A stretch of DNA of 64,000 nt, taken from positions 155,643,544-155,707,543 of the forward strand of contig JBAIZL010000001.1 in the NCBI GenBank assembly GCA_036971475.1, given 5' to 3'. The DNA is from Prosapia bicincta. Taxonomy: Eukaryota > Arthropoda > Insecta > Hemiptera > Cercopidae. Positions 48,533-58,090 of the stretch are shown in pieces. A program made the position numbers and the translations under genes. The stretch's first letter is position 1. Each line of letters opens with the position of its first letter. The notes under the pieces are model-generated. The model was given only the letters and a program-made list of their open reading frames with translations. It was not told the DNA's origin and ran no database searches.

Positions 48533-49935
48533 CCCTATGTAGGTAAACCTCACAGACTAGACTCTACACCAGATCTACATAGGTAAGCCCCACAGACTAG
48601 GATCTACACAAGCCAGCCCTACATAGGTAACCCTCACAGACTAATTCTACACCTGTCCTATTTAGGTAAACCACACAGACTAGACTCTACACCAGATCTA
48701 CATAGGTAAGCCACACAGACTAGGGTCTACACAAGCCAGCCCTACATAGGTAACCCTCACAGACTAATTCTACACCTGCCCTATATAGGTAAACCACACA
48801 GACTAGACTGTACATAGGTAAGCCACACAGACTAGGGTCTACACAAGCCAGCCCTACATAGGTAACCCTCACAGACTAATTCTACACCTGCCCTATATAG
48901 GTAAACCACACAGACTAGACTGTACATAGGTAAGCCACACAGACTAGGGTCTACACAAGCCAGCCCTACATAGGTAACCCTCACAGACTAATTCTACACC
49001 TGCCCTATATAGGTAAACCGCACAGACTAGACTCTACACCAGATCTACATAGGTAAGCCACACAAACTAGGGTCTACACAAGCCAGCCCTACATAGGTAA
49101 CACTCACAGACTAATTCTACACCTGCCCTATATAGGTAAACCAGACAGACTAGACTCTACACCAGATCTACATAGGTAAGCCACACAAACTAGGGTCTAC
49201 ACAAGCCAGCCCTACATAGGTAACCCTCACAGACTAATTCTACACCAGATCGACATAGGTAAACCACACAGACTAGGGTCTACACAAGCCAGCCCTACAT
49301 AGGTAACCCTCACAGACTAATTCTACACCTGCCCTATATAGGTAAACCACACAGACTAGACTGTACATAGGTAAGCCACACAGACTAGGGTCTACACAAG
49401 CCAGCCCTACATAGGTAACCCTCACAGACTAATTCTACACCTGTCCTATTTAGGTAAACCACACAGACTAGTCTCTGCACCAGATCTACATAGGTAAGCC
49501 ACACAGACTAGGATTTACACAAGCCAGCCCTACATAGGTAACCCTCACAGACTAATTCTACACCTGCCCTATATAGGTAAACCAGACAGACTAGACTCTA
49601 CACCAGATCTACATAGGTAAGCCACACAGACTAGGGTCTACACAAGCCAGCCCTACATAGGTAACCCTCACAGACTAATTCTACACCTGCCCTATATAGG
49701 TAAACCACACAGACTAGACTGTACATAGGTAAGCCACACAGACTAGGGTCTACACAAGCCAGCCCTACATAGGTAACCCTCACAGACTAATTCTACACCT
49801 GCCCTATATAGGTAAACCACACAGACTAGACTGTACATAGGTAAGCCACACAGACTAGGGTATGCACAAGCCAGCCCTACATAGGTAACCCTCACAGACT
49901 AATTCTACACCTGACCTATTTGGGTAATCGTCACA
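48533..49935. repeat. Higher-order minisatellite of three related 36-40 bp monomers
   Basis: Three monomer types alternate: one with CATAGGTAACCCTCACAGAC and TAATTCTACACC, one with TATAGGTAAACCACACAGAC and TAGACTCTACACC, one with CATAGGTAAGCCACACAGAC and TAGGGTCTACACAAGCC. The higher-order period is usually about 113 or 122 bp, with one short block of about 83 bp. Every monomer contains TAGGTAA, a 5' splice-site-like word, and the array lies inside the first intron of the split gene. Confidence 0.93.
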
Positions 49936-50401
49936 TATTAAGGGCTACACCTGCACACGAAAGACATAATCTTTCTCTAAACCTCAAGCCATGATTTTTT
50001 ATGTCTTTCCTGAATCCTATCTTTATTCACAATCCTTCCCCTTCATTTCTATTATAAGCGACCATAGTTAAATTGATTGATCGCCTTGAGACAATATGAA
50101 GAAAATCCTGTTCCGAGCAATCTTTGGTTGATTTAATATCGTAAATAACAACCTCAAGATTTCTATATATTTTAAAAAAATATTATGTATAAAAAATTAA
50201 TGAACATATTTCAAACACGATATATGTAAGAAATGTGTTATTCATTGTTTTTCCTGAAGATAATAATACATTTATTGGCGATAAGCTTGGAAAAATATAT
50301 AAATTAAAAGAATTCTTGTATTTGAAATATTTTCAATCATTTATTATATCACAATAAATTGTATCACCATATTTAATATATTATACATGTATTATATATT
50401 A

Positions 50402-50407
<6 letters not shown>
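49936..50407. other. Intronic AT-rich sequence
   Basis: No recognised feature between the minisatellite and the (TA)n cluster. Confidence 0.45.
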
Positions 50408-50476
<69 letters not shown>

Positions 50477-50478
50477 TA
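50408..50478. repeat. (TA)n microsatellite
   Basis: TA repeat with one GTA interruption, abutting the family A element. Confidence 0.95.
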
Positions 50479-50480
50479 AA

Positions 50481-50688
50481 TCTTGTTGCTGTTCATGACG
50501 AGATGGTTGTTGTAAATTACTTATTACACTTTTGCTATTACTTGCGACCAGACTTTTTGTTAACTAAAGTTGTTAAATTGTTGAAGAAGTCGTAAGACGA
50601 AAACGTTTCCTCCAAGTGTAAGTTAACAATTTAACAGCTTTAGTTAACAAAAAGTCTGGTCGCAATTAATAGCAAAAGTGTAATAAGT

Positions 50689-50690
<2 letters not shown>
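50481..50690. mobile_element. Inverted-repeat element, family A, copy 2
   Basis: Starts TCTTGTTGCTGTTCATGACG, matching in reverse the end of copy 1, and ends in GTCTGGTCGCAATTAATAGC. The arms ACTTTTGCTATTACTTGCG and the mirrored end pair over about 80 bp. The centre keeps TTGAAGAAGTCGTAAGACGA then AAACGTTTCCTCC, but the stem I strand before the core has been lost by deletion. It is flanked on both sides by (TA)n. Confidence 0.85.

Positions 50691-50725
<35 letters not shown>
50691..50725. repeat. (TA)n microsatellite
   Basis: TA repeat between two inverted-repeat elements. Confidence 0.9.
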
Positions 50726-50726
<1 letters not shown>

Positions 50727-50729
<3 letters not shown>

Positions 50730-50857
50730 AAATAAGACAATTTACAAATACAAGAATATTTTATTGAATATACAATTCAATAAATTTGAATTCAATTGAA
50801 TTTGAATTGTATATTCAATAAACTATTCTTGTATTTGTAAATTGTCTTATTTCTTTA
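50727..50857. mobile_element. Near-perfect palindrome, about 130 bp
   Basis: AAGAAATAAGACAATTTACA, then AATACAAGAATA, mirrored by TATTCTTGTATT and TGTAAATTGTCTTATTTCTT. The centre is TTGAATTCAATTGAA. No coding capacity. Bordered by (TA)n on the left and AT-rich repeats on the right. Confidence 0.9.
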
Positions 50858-51004
50858 TATATACACGAGAATACTTATTATAGTATATAATATTATATAA
50901 TATAATATATATTATATAATATTATATATATATATATGCCTATATATTTATTAAATGCTTAAATACTCATATTTTTTGTAAAATTAATGCTCTATCTGAA
51001 TTAT

Positions 51005-51016
51005 CATTATATATAA

Positions 51017-51092
<76 letters not shown>
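51005..51092. repeat. (TA)n microsatellite
   Basis: TA repeat directly before the next inverted-repeat element. Confidence 0.95.
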
Positions 51093-51094
<2 letters not shown>

Positions 51095-51123
51095 TGATAC
51101 GTATTCCTTCACGGATGGAAAAA

Positions 51124-51301
51124 TATGATGAATAGTTACTATCTGGAGGACATCCGTTCATTCTGCAGTCCATAAATTCGCAGTTCCGACGTTTCGCTAG
51201 AATCTCATCCAGCATTGACGAGGTGAAACGTCTAGCGAAACGTCGGAACTTCGAATTTATGGACTGCAGAATGAACGGATGTACTCCAGATAGTAACTAT
51301 T

Positions 51302-51307
<6 letters not shown>
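51124..51307. mobile_element. Inverted-repeat element in (TA)n, with GAAACGTC words
   Basis: ATGATGAATAGTTACTATCT and GTTCATTCTGCAGTCCATAA mirror TTATGGACTGCAGAATGAAC and AGATAGTAACTATTCATCAT. Each arm has TCTAGCGAAACGTC (the GAAA, short palindrome ACGT and GTC expected at the 3' side of a hammerhead). The CTGANGA box is only approximate (CTGGATGA in the left arm, minus strand). Probably a deleted terminal repeat of the same kind of retroelement. Confidence 0.75.

Positions 51308-51352
<45 letters not shown>
51308..51352. repeat. (TA)n microsatellite
   Basis: TA repeat directly after the inverted-repeat element. Confidence 0.95.
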
Positions 51353-51354
<2 letters not shown>

Positions 51355-51473
51355 TATAACGTAATGTACATCCCATCGTTCTCAGAAGTTTTATACACTC
51401 TTAGTAGGTTAGTAGGTAGGTAGCAAAATAAATCTCACATTTATGAAAAAATGTTTCGAAGTATAAATATTTT

Positions 51474-51627
51474 GATCACTTAAACAATAGTTTATTTGCT
51501 AAAACTTACTGAGACAAACTTTACTAAATATAAAGTTCGGATAGTCATAAACTATTGTTTAAGTGATTAATAAGATTCACCGAACGTAATGGACTACAAA
51601 ATTCAAGAATATAAATATTTGTTTGCA
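51474..51627. mobile_element. Solo fragment of Penelope-like terminal repeat, family E
   Basis: CACTTAAACAATAGTTTAT mirrors ATAAACTATTGTTTAAGTG. AAAGTTCGGATAGTCAT, ATTCACCGAACGTAATGGAC and TACAAAATTC also occur around 56560-56625 and, inverted, at 60080-60150 next to a Penelope-like frame. The hammerhead-like part is deleted here. Confidence 0.65.
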
Positions 51628-52889
51628 GTATTAAATAGCTAAATGTTTGAAAAATTTCCATGCCGTGAAGAACAGATAGAAATATAAGTACTCCTATAGT
51701 AAGGCCTAAAATAAAAATAATTATTCCTTTCTTTGTTTCTAAAATACTAATCTAAAATGTAGTGTCATAATCAGCAGTAAAAACATTCAGATCACTGAGA
51801 TGATATTTAATTTTACCTAGATCTTTTTATGGACCTAGAAACGTACAATTCAAAACGTTGTTTAAACTCCGTGATATAGGTAAAAATGAAGAAGCTCGGC
51901 GCCATACGATATTTTGGGAAATGGTTTAACACCACCAAATAGGACGATATCCACAAGAATTTTTCTAAAATTGACCTCGGAAAGTTACTTTTTTCCAATT
52001 TAAAGTAGCGGAAAATATTCAGTGCGGATGTAGAAGTTGTGAATAGGCGCGGAGTGATACAAATGCTTCGTGATGTTACCAATGTATAAAATTAAAACCA
52101 AATCTAACCTGACTTGACACTTTTTCGGTAAATTTTAATATAGGTATACAGTATTGTATAAATTTAAAACCAAATCTAGAAATTTAGTAATGAACTTGGA
52201 AAATATTTTAAAATAAAACATCATTGATCCCAAGTATTAAGATTTAAAGTAGCCTATTTTAACATGGTAAATGTTTACATTTCTAAACCGGGCCTATATT
52301 TGCATGAAACAATCAGAAACATGAAAATATTTTCATTGATATTTTTTGTTTTTTCCTCCGAAACATTATTTTTTTTTTAAATTTAAAGTTGCGTAAAATT
52401 TTCAGCGCGGAAGAAGCAGAATGGATAAATTTACTGTCGCGCGGAGGGATACACGAAGTCCAAATGTTGGATACATTACACCTTTACACTTGAATACTGT
52501 GTACCATTACGTTTTGGCATAATTTTAATGAATTTGACAAAATAAAAAGAAAACCATACTATCAATATCAATATAGTCTTAAGACATGTTCAGGAACGTT
52601 CCATACTAATATGTAGCTGTTTTACTAATTACCTTGTACCTAACTAAGCACTTTATTTACATACCTTTTAGACTCTTGAAACTCGCGCAAACATATCATT
52701 TGTTTTGCGGTAGTAATTCGCAAAATTACTCACAATAACGAAATAAACACTTACAAACACCATTCTTTGCACAAAACAGAAAATATTACACCCAACAGTA
52801 AACACATATCATTCCTTACACTCTCTCCTAATAAATGTGACTTGCCGCGTTTTTAGGTAGTATAGCCAACCTTTCAAACAGTAAAATAT
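51628..52889. other. Intronic sequence with a weak internal duplication
   Basis: Two stretches near 51990-52060 and 52380-52450 share TTTAAAGTTGCG/TTTAAAGTAGCGGAAAAT and CAGCGCGGA/CAGTGCGGA followed by GAAG and a GCGCGGAGxGATAC phrase, indicating an old direct duplication. No supported gene. Confidence 0.4.
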
Positions 52890-53640
52890 TACCATTCATA
52901 CTTTATTCCAGTAATTTATTTAGTCAAATATATGTTAATAAAAATATGTTAATTTATTAAATACACGATGCAATTAATGTACAATAGCAAATTAATTCAA
53001 AACTTAAATACTGTTTTTTTTTATAATACAAGGGGAACATTGTTACTTAAAGCATGGAACAAAATTTAATGATATATGAAAAAAAGTCAATTACTCATAC
53101 TGTTAAAATAAGTTAATTTATTAAATGCACGATGTAATTAATGCACAATAGCAGCTGAAAAGGAAATTAGACGGACTTTTATCTGTAATTTTTATTACAC
53201 AACTTCCTTAAAAATGTTAAACCTAAATACGGAGTAATTTTTTAAATAATTCAGTGCAACAGTATTACTTTTAAGCAAGAACCAAATAAATGACGAAATC
53301 GTGCTGTTCATGACGAGCTGGTTGTTAATTACTTATTACACTTTTCCTATTACTTGCAATCAGACTTTTTTAACACCTAAATACTGAGTATTTAGATTTA
53401 AAATGTTTAAGGTAGTTGTGTAATACGAATTACAGATAAAAGTCCGTCTAATTTCCTTTCCAGCTGATATTGTGCATTAATTACATCGTGCATTTAATAC
53501 ATTAACTTATTTTAACGGTATGAAGTATTATTACATTGACGTTATTAACTGTTTTTAAATAATTTTATTTTGTTCCGTGCCTAAAAGTAACACTGTTGCA
53601 CTGCATTTATTTAAAAAAAAAATACTCAGTATTTAAAAGA
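52890..53640. repeat. Large nested inverted repeat with family A fragment at its centre
   Basis: 53096-53240 (AAATGCACGATGTAATTAAT, AGGAAATTAGACGGACTTTT) is mirrored by 53376-53525 (AAAAGTCCGTCTAATTTCCT, ATTACATCGTGCATTT). The family A fragment 53301-53371 lies in the spacer. A further arm at 52900-53050 (AATACACGATGCAATTAATG, GGGGAACATTGTTACTTAAA) is a diverged copy of the left arm. No coding capacity. Confidence 0.8.
53301..53371. mobile_element. Inverted-repeat element, family A, partial copy 3
   Basis: GTGCTGTTCATGACGAGCTG, TTGTTAATTACTTATTACAC and TATTACTTGCAATCAGAC match copies 1 and 2. Only one terminus is present. Confidence 0.8.
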
Positions 53641-54360
53641 GAAAACAATTGATTGTGGGTGCATCTCTATCTAAACAATAACAGATTAACGTCTATTCTC
53701 ATATCACCATACAGAACTTGAACAAAATCTATTAGAACAAACATTTCAAGCTCACCTAAAACACTGAAAACAACAGCTGGGCTTGTTGGCAACACTGATA
53801 GACAACATTAGTTTGTTGTTGAATTTTTGTGTTATGGTTTTCGTTAGATAATGCATTTAGTTGTAAATGTTTTACACTTAAGGTGAGAATTTCAGATTTT
53901 TAAAATTTGTAAATATCTTGAATTGTGTATGCAATAATAGTTTATACGGAGTAGCTTATTCATTAACTGCAGAATTAATTATCTATTTAGAACATAACCT
54001 CACTTCAGTCATGCATAATATTAAAAGCTTATCACTTATTTACTCAAGCCCTATAAATTGTCAAACTTTACTTAGTTATATTTTACTAAGTTAAATAAGA
54101 ATGGATAAAAAAATCATCAGGTAATAGGTAAGCAGTATAAATCTGATAGGTAATTAGTTTACACTCTATTTAAAAAAATGAACTTATGATAAGAAATTTT
54201 TAATATTAAAAAAATTGACACTGTAAACAGTTAATGCTAAAAACTGCCAAACAGTGTAATAAAAATTGTCATTTTAAAAAGATGGTGCCTTTTTAATCTG
54301 CAAGGGTTAGACCTACAATGTCGCAAGCATTTTTAATTTGGCAAAGTTAACTATAAATAA

Positions 54361-54362
<2 letters not shown>
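53641..54362. other. Intronic AT-rich sequence
   Basis: No recognised feature. Confidence 0.45.

Positions 54363-54365
<3 letters not shown>

Positions 54366-54408
<43 letters not shown>
54366..54408. repeat. (TA)n microsatellite
   Basis: TA repeat followed by further ATATCC-rich sequence up to the next foldback element. Confidence 0.95.
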
Positions 54409-54410
<2 letters not shown>

Positions 54411-54625
54411 TTGATATTTAACATTATCCATTGTATATCCATTATATATCCAATATATATTATATATATATTATCCATTATATATATATGTTAATTATCG
54501 TACCTTTTCGTGCTTTTGAACAATAATCCAAAATATCATATGGGGCCGCCCCATTAAAAAATTACCATATATATATATATATATATTAAAACAACATAGG
54601 TTATTCAAATACAAGAATATTTATT

Positions 54626-54684
54626 AATTTATATTCAAAGCTTTTCGTTGGTAAACAGTACCAACATCATCAGGAATGAAAATT
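54626..54684 (-). ncRNA. Hammerhead ribozyme candidate, family F, left arm
   Basis: On the minus strand: AATTT, TC, ATTC (stem I 5' strand), CTGATGA, T, GTTGGTA-CTGTT-TACCAAC (seven pairs), GAAA, palindrome AAGCTT, T, GAAT, AT, AAATT (stem I 3' strand). Stem I has four plus five pairs with a 2 x 2 internal loop, a usual position for the tertiary contact with loop II in natural hammerheads. Confidence 0.65.
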
Positions 54685-54732
54685 ACAATAATGTAAGCTA
54701 TGCATTATTATGAATATAGCTTACATTATTGT

Positions 54733-54791
54733 AATTTTCATTCCTGATGATGTTGGTATTGTTTACCAACGAAAAGCTTTGAATATAAATT
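54733..54791 (+). ncRNA. Hammerhead ribozyme candidate, family F, right arm
   Basis: AATTT (54733-54737), TC, ATTC (54740-54743), CTGATGA (54744-54750), T, GTTGGTA-TTGTT-TACCAAC, GAAA (54771-54774), palindrome AAGCTT (54774-54779, sharing the last A of GAAA), T at 54780, then GAAT-AT-AAATT (54781-54791). Predicted cleavage would follow TTT at 54780, a permitted though not favoured triplet. The two arms being so similar suggests the element is young. Confidence 0.65.
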
Positions 54792-54832
54792 AATAAATAT
54801 TCTTGTATTTGAATAACCTATGTTGTTTTAAA

Positions 54833-55222
54833 TTATTAAACAAGAAAACATATTTTATATTGATATATATATATATAAGTTACTGTTAGTAAAAACAGGT
54901 ACTGGTAGCGATAATCTATAATTAAATACTAGTTTAACAGTTACAGACCCTTAGTTACAAATACAAAATAGTTACAAAACCTTCATTTATAAGGAGAAAA
55001 ATTATAATTTACATTAAAATAATCCAGTGCTCCTTATTATTGATTAATGAACTCAAATACTAATTATTCGTATTTTGATATAGTATTAATGCCTATACAC
55101 TTTGAAAGAACTCATTACTAATTGAAAAAATGAGAATTGAAAGTATTATTTATCCATCTAACATACACAATAAATTAATCTTTTATTTTAAAGTTTGGTA
55201 TAAAATTTCTCACTAATTTCAG
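54833..55222. other. 3' end of intron 1 with acceptor site
   Basis: AT-rich intron sequence ending in TTTCTCACTAATTTCAG, with a CTAAT branch-point-like word close to the acceptor at 55221-55222. Confidence 0.5.
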
Positions 55223-55403
55223 GAGTGTCGGGACAGCAACGCGGGATGACTACAGAGGATAAGTTAGGAACCATTCACAGCCCAGAATCAGATTGCAATT
55301 CAAACACTCTTGACTCAACCGCTAGCTATGCCAGCAATACCTCTTCTCAAGATGTGGACTTTATCCAGGATAATTCGGATTATCAATGGTTTCTGGACTA
55401 TGG
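55223..55403 (+). CDS. Second coding exon of unidentified protein
   Basis: A consensus acceptor (TTTCAG) and donor (ATGG then GTAACA, GT at 55404) frame 181 bp open in one phase only. Two bases complete a Gly codon, then 59 codons follow: VSGQQRGMTTEDKLGTIHSP at the start, a Ser/Thr/Asn-rich middle (SYASNTSS), and QDVDFIQDNSDYQWFLDYG at the end. The composition (acidic, Ser-rich, then an aromatic patch) is strikingly unlike nearby intergenic frames and looks conserved. It starts in phase 1, compatible with the exon at 47791, and ends in phase 2, so the coding sequence continues beyond the window or in an exon I did not find. I do not recognise the family. Probably an intracellular protein with a disordered N-terminal region. 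Confidence 0.7.
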
Positions 55404-55779
55404 GTAACATAGATCTTTATTTATTAAAACTATTTTATTATTTTGATTACACAAAGAGTATATAGTATTATATCACTATTTGAAAGCTTTTTTTTGTCTT
55501 AGAGAGATAAATAGTTTATCTAGATAGCTACACTATGGCAAAAACATTTTAAAACTCATGAGTTGAAACTTTGAAATAAATATTGCAATTGCTTAAAGTT
55601 GGGAGATGTAGAGGGTTAAATTAGGATAATGTATACTGATTAAGATATTTAGGATAATATAGAAACTACCCTAGCACTTATTTTTAATGTAAATAAGGAG
55701 TCCTGTCTGGAAAGATATGTCTATTTTTCAATTTGGCTAGTAACTGACGTCTTGGTTTATTCTTATTAGTAAGAGAGGG
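55404..55779. other. Start of intron 2
   Basis: AT-rich sequence after the GTAACA donor. No recognised feature. Confidence 0.45.
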
Positions 55780-56060
55780 CTGAGAATATGTATTAGGTGG
55801 TTTTATGAGAGTTTTGGTGTAATTATGTCAACAACTTGTGTGAATTATAATGAAATTGGGTGTTGAGTATAGGCATTGGTTTGAAGTGTTTCATATTTCA
55901 TTGTTTGGTTCTATGGAATATGATATTATATCCAGTTTATGAAAAGCTTGTAGGTTTGTTGATATGTTTTTGTAGATATGGTTTTTGAAAGTGCATTTAT
56001 ATTTTCGAAAAGTAACAAATTTTAAAAAGCTCTATACATTTGGTCATTGTACAAAATAAT
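55780..56060 (-). mobile_element. Heavily decayed Penelope-like endonuclease fragment
   Basis: On the minus strand, pieces such as KNHIYKNISTNLQAFHKLD resemble the region after the GIY-YIG motif in Penelope-like proteins (HxYKNI-like and LEI-like phrases, compare IYKNIHNNL at 29.8 kb). Stops and shifts interrupt it. The assignment is by resemblance only. Confidence 0.4.
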
Positions 56061-56366
56061 TTTGTTAAATATTTTTGATTGCGATTGTTTTATTAGTTTA
56101 TTACCAATTACAGGTAAGAATAAAATTTTATTTTGTAACTTTTTGAGTATGAAAATTTTGCACTAAGTTCTATTAAATTCCTTTGAATTACTGAGAATGA
56201 GGCAGTTAATAAAAAGTGAGAACCAGTGCTCATAGAGGAAAGATTGTAAGTTTTTGAAGTATATCAAGAATAAATGATGCCTGCTACAGGTTTTTGTCGG
56301 AAATATTTTTTGTGTGTAGGTATCATTTGAAATATTTTTAATTTTACTAAAAACACTATAACATAT

Positions 56367-56614
56367 ATTAGTAATTATCACTTGAACATTGGTTTATGAC
56401 TATCCGATTTAAAATTTTATAAATTTGTGAAAACTTACTGAGACAGAAGGTTTTTAATCGCTATGTGGAGATCTTCATCAGTGTCTTCTTCTGACATTGA
56501 TGAAGATCGCCACATAACAATCAAAAACGTTCTGTCTCAGTAAGTTTTCACAAATTTACAAAATTTAAAGTTCGGATAGTCATCAACTAATGTTAAAGTG
56601 AATAATTAAAATTC
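56367..56614. mobile_element. Foldback solo terminal repeat, family E
   Basis: ATAAATTTGTGAAAACTTAC, TGAGACAGAA on the left mirrors TTCTGTCTCA, GTAAGTTTTCACAAATTTA on the right. The same sequence occurs as a single arm at 60080-60230 beside a Penelope-like frame, which identifies this foldback as the terminal repeat of that family. Confidence 0.8.
56441..56486 (-). ncRNA. Hammerhead-like motif, family E, left arm
   Basis: On the minus strand: AGACA (stem I), CTGATGA, A, GATCTC-CACATA-GCGATT (imperfect; the family consensus GATCGC/GCGATC would pair fully), AAAA in place of GAAA, AACCTT, C, TGTCT pairing with AGACA. The opposite arm (56493-56536, +) has GATCGC intact but TTGATGA in the core. 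Both arms look inactive. Confidence 0.45.
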
Positions 56615-56999
56615 ACCGAACATAGCTAGAATTTGAAATTTTTTGTGTGTTTCAATAATGTTTTGCAGTTCAGGGATTAATGAAACAGATTATTACAGCA
56701 TTTTCGTTATTTTAACATAGTGTTATTACATTGTTTTTGCTTCAAATTAATTAGAAACAAATTAATTGTTAAATAGTAAAAAAACTGAATTATAATTTAG
56801 GAATTGCACAACTATTGGTTCAAGTTAATACTGCTAATAAATGCTAAAACAAATTTCATTTAAAACTTACTATTTACTATGAGTTTTGTGTGTACTATTT
56901 GAAAGTACCAAGAGCAAGTCTTGCATCTCATAGGATTGAACAACACACTAAATTTGTAACTAAATACACTTGTACATATGTTACACTTGCCTATAGTAG

Positions 57000-57490
57000 C
57001 ACTTGACCGTTTTTGTGAGATGTATCCCATTGTCAACTCAGACCATAACTGACCTCATGGTTATTATAGGTCAGGTAGGGGTGGAATATTAGGGTAGGAA
57101 TGTGGGTTGTATTTTGGAGAGTATTGGGGGTTATAATGTCAAAAAGTGTCTGTGAGTTATAGTGTAATTGGGTGTGAGTATATCTCACAGTGTAATAGGG
57201 TGTGAGTATGGGTATGAGAAAGGTTTGTGTATCTCTTACTGCTCAGTTGTGTATCGATTGTTATTTTTGTTTTGTTTTTGAAGAATATTTAGGCTAGATG
57301 TTTTGTTTTTGTAGTTATGGTTTGTGGATATTAGGTGTTCGCAAAGTTCGATTGAGTGTTTTTGTTTATAAGTGCTTTTACATTTGTTTGTTCTTGGTAG
57401 CGTATGTAAAAAAATTTCCCTATTTCGCCTGTGTAAAATCTGAGTGACAAACTTGCAGTGACAGATCTCCTGAAATGGCTGCCCTCTACA
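57000..57490 (-). mobile_element. Decayed Penelope-like GIY-YIG fragment
   Basis: On the minus strand one frame reads LRFYTGEIGKFFYIRYQEQT, like the YIG half of the endonuclease (FYIGxTGRxFxxRYxEH). A second frame continues with HLISTNHNYKNK and SLNILQKQNKN. A frameshift lies between them. The 57018-57053 phrase (GAGATGTATCCCATTGTCAA then CTCAGACCATAACTG) is shared with about 30870-30905. Confidence 0.6.
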
Positions 57491-57935
57491 ATAAAAAAAG
57501 TAGGTGCTACTGTAAGTAAGTATAACATGGGTACAAGTGATTTTAGTTAAAAACTATTCGTTCACTTAGGATGGAATCAACCAATACTAAATTTGTATAA
57601 TATGCGCGCTGAACAACATCAATAAGTCAATCATTGGTTTTAGTAATATATTTTAAAAGTTTGTTCCAGTTATAAGGAACTGTTTAAGGTTAGGATCAAT
57701 AATAAGAAATTTTTAAAAACAAAATATTGTCTAGGAAAGGGTAGATTCTTGTTAAGCAAGTATATATACATATGTAATCAGTGTTTTATTGTAGTAAAAC
57801 TTTTTCGGAAACCTTTTTAAAACAGGAAGTTAATGTTCATATAGGTTTTTTTCTATAACAGCAACTTAGTAAAAAAAAAAATTAGATATCAGAAAAACTC
57901 AAATTCATAATTTTTCAATTCTTAATTAAGACTAT
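57491..57935. other. No recognisable feature
   Basis: AT-rich intronic sequence. Confidence 0.45.
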
Positions 57936-58007
<72 letters not shown>

Positions 58008-58090
58008 ACACACACACACGCACACGCACACGCACAAACACACACGCACGCACGCACGCACGCACGCACACACGCACGCACGCACACACA
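57936..58090. repeat. (CA)n/(CACG)n microsatellite
   Basis: CA units followed by CACG-rich units over about 155 bp. Confidence 0.95.

Larger units (their letters stand above)
54586..54832. mobile_element. Foldback element, family F, with two opposed hammerhead motifs
   Basis: TTAAAACAACATAGGTTATT and CAAATACAAGAATATTTATT at the left mirror AATAAATATTCTTGTATTTG and AATAACCTATGTTGTTTTAA at the right, with almost no mismatches. (TA)n borders both sides. Each arm contains a complete hammerhead-like motif reading outward from the centre. The arms differ by one base in loop II (CTGTT against TTGTT). No coding capacity. Confidence 0.85.

Noticed and set aside
51124..51307. Complete hammerhead in the arms of this element
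   Set aside because: GAAACGTC is present in both arms, but the CTGANGA box is interrupted (CTGGATGA) and stem I does not pair, so it is noted only as related.
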